Assembly (NCBI RefSeq): GCF_006874475.1
Contig: NZ_VIRM01000012.1
Span: forward strand, 62,001 to 126,000
Length of the DNA: 64,000 nucleotides
Origin: Microbispora hainanensis
GTDB taxonomy: Bacteria; Actinomycetota; Actinomycetes; Streptosporangiales; Streptosporangiaceae
Direction of reading: 5' to 3'
This document shows, piece by piece, positions 63,326 to 64,000 of the stretch; the stretch's first letter is position 1, and every line of letters begins with the position of its first letter. Under the pieces are notes generated by a model, which saw only the letters and a list, made by a program, of their open reading frames with translations, did no database searches and had not been told where the DNA came from. Made by a program: the position numbers and the translations under genes.

Positions 63326-64000
63326 TCATGCGGCCACCCCGAGGGGAATGCGGGCGACCACCCGGAACCCGCCGCCCAGCCGGGGGGAGGCATCGACGCT
63401 TCCGCCGTACATCGCGGCCCTCTCCCGCATGCCGATCAGCCCGTGCCCGCCGACCACGCGCGGCGCCGCCGCGCCCCTGCCGTCGTCGCTGATCCTCAGC
63501 TCGATCTCGCGCCTGCCGTACGTCACCTCGACCCAGGCCCGCGTGCCCGGACCGCCGTGCTTGAGCGCGTTCGTCAGCGCCTCCTGCACGATCCGGTAGA
63601 CGGCGAGCTGCTCGCCCTCCGGCAGGCTCCGCGCGGTGCCGGACACGGTGAACTCGGTCGGCAGCCCCGAGTCCCTGACCTGCCTGATCAGGTCGTCGAG
63701 CTGGGCGACGCCGGGCTGCGGAGCGTACTCCTCCGCCGGGCTGCCGGCGTCGTGCCGCAGCACGCCCACCAGCCTGCGCATCTCGGCCAGCGCCTGCCGC
63801 CCGGTCGCCGAGATCGCCTGCATCGCGCGCCGGGCCTGCTCGGGGTCGCTGTCGATGGCGTATCCCGCGCCGTCGGCCTGGACGACCATCACGCTGACGT
63901 TGTGGGCGACCACGTCGTGCAGTTCGCGGGCGATGCGGGCGCGCTCGGCCGCGGCGGCGATGCGTGCCTGCTGGTCGCGCTCCCGCTCGGCCCGCTCGGC
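63326..64000 (-). CDS. Sensor histidine kinase, HPK7/NarX-like (5' end outside window)
   Basis: The C-terminal 224 residues of a kinase pairing with the NarL-type regulator. The phospho-accepting His lies in ARELHDVVAHNVSVMVVQ of the HisKA_3 dimerisation domain; the ATP-binding domain shows VQEALTNALKHGGPGT, ISDDGRG and GGHGLIGMRERAA. Upstream, an Arg/Glu-rich linker (ERERDQQARIAAAAERARIA) leads toward membrane segments beyond the window edge. The signal is unknown; a cell-envelope stress signal would fit the neighbouring transporter. Confidence 0.93.
   Translation of the reverse strand, partial: AERAERERDQQARIAAAAERARIARELHDVVAHNVSVMVVQADGAGYAIDSDPEQARRAMQAISATGRQALAEMRRLVGVLRHDAGSPAEEYAPQPGVAQLDDLIRQVRDSGLPTEFTVSGTARSLPEGEQLAVYRIVQEALTNALKHGGPGTRAWVEVTYGRREIELRISDDGRGAAAPRVVGGHGLIGMRERAAMYGGSVDASPRLGGGFRVVARIPLGVAA

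Overview
The window is 64 kb of a very GC-rich actinomycete chromosome. GTG and TTG starts are frequent, and several markers are typical of actinobacteria: NucS mismatch endonuclease, DUF2550, DUF3039, DUF2017, a Mec/CysO/CysM cysteine pathway and a FilP/Scy-like coiled-coil protein. Gene order from atpD to the MarR regulator and the acyl-CoA mutase recalls the Streptomyces coelicolor SCO5373-SCO5419 neighbourhood, and the pncB-clpS-mec-cysO-cysM-murI-rph-rdgB block recalls Mycobacterium tuberculosis Rv1330c-Rv1341 (both comparisons are from memory). A member of the Streptosporangiales or a near relative is my best guess, but no rRNA or other decisive marker is present.

Layout. 1-1.7 kb: end of the ATP synthase operon (atpD, atpC, DUF2550). 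1.8-9.7 kb: cobalamin adenosyltransferase, two TetR regulators, an ABC-2 exporter, an NmrA-like reductase divergent from its probable TetR repressor across a palindrome, nucS with a small zinc-binding-like protein, and two alpha/beta hydrolases. 9.9-22 kb: coiled-coil DivIVA/FilP-like protein, methylmalonyl-CoA epimerase, thiolase, MeaB-type G-protein, membrane proteins, MarR regulator, subtilisin and an adenosylcobalamin mutase whose active-site residues are those of isobutyryl-CoA mutase. Adenosyltransferase, epimerase, MeaB and mutase together form a dispersed B12/acyl-CoA module. 22-33 kb: PLP decarboxylase, DinB-like protein, YbbN-like thioredoxin, ACT-malic enzyme, YqgE, secreted GH5-CBM2 mannanase-like enzyme, leucine-rich-repeat protein, TetR/MFS efflux pair, DUF3039.

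33.4-42.6 kb is the most accessory-looking stretch: an M43-like secreted metalloprotease, a membrane-anchored protein, an AT-rich segment (about 43 percent GC at 36.0 kb) leading into two secreted proteins I do not recognise, a strong terminator, a DEAH helicase, a near-perfect heptad-repeat coiled-coil protein and a small membrane protein. 42.7-53.2 kb returns to core genes: nicotinamidase, nicotinate phosphoribosyltransferase, ClpS, DUF2017, Mec, CysO, CysM, DUF3352 protein, thioesterase, murI, Rv1339-like hydrolase, rph, rdgB. 53.2-64 kb: a membrane molybdopterin oxidoreductase, a long acidic protein ending in a papain-like toxin/deamidase domain, a hydrolase divergent from its TetR regulator, and a MacB-like ABC transporter beside a NarL-type two-component system (the kinase runs off the end).

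The most unusual observations are: a CysO carrier ending Gly-Gly-Ala-Arg, which would need trimming before activation; short tandem repeats anchored exactly on stop codons at several unrelated genes; the unrecognised secreted pair in the AT-rich island; and the Tox-PL-like protein with no visible immunity partner. I saw no rRNA, tRNA, CRISPR array, intact insertion sequence or replication origin.
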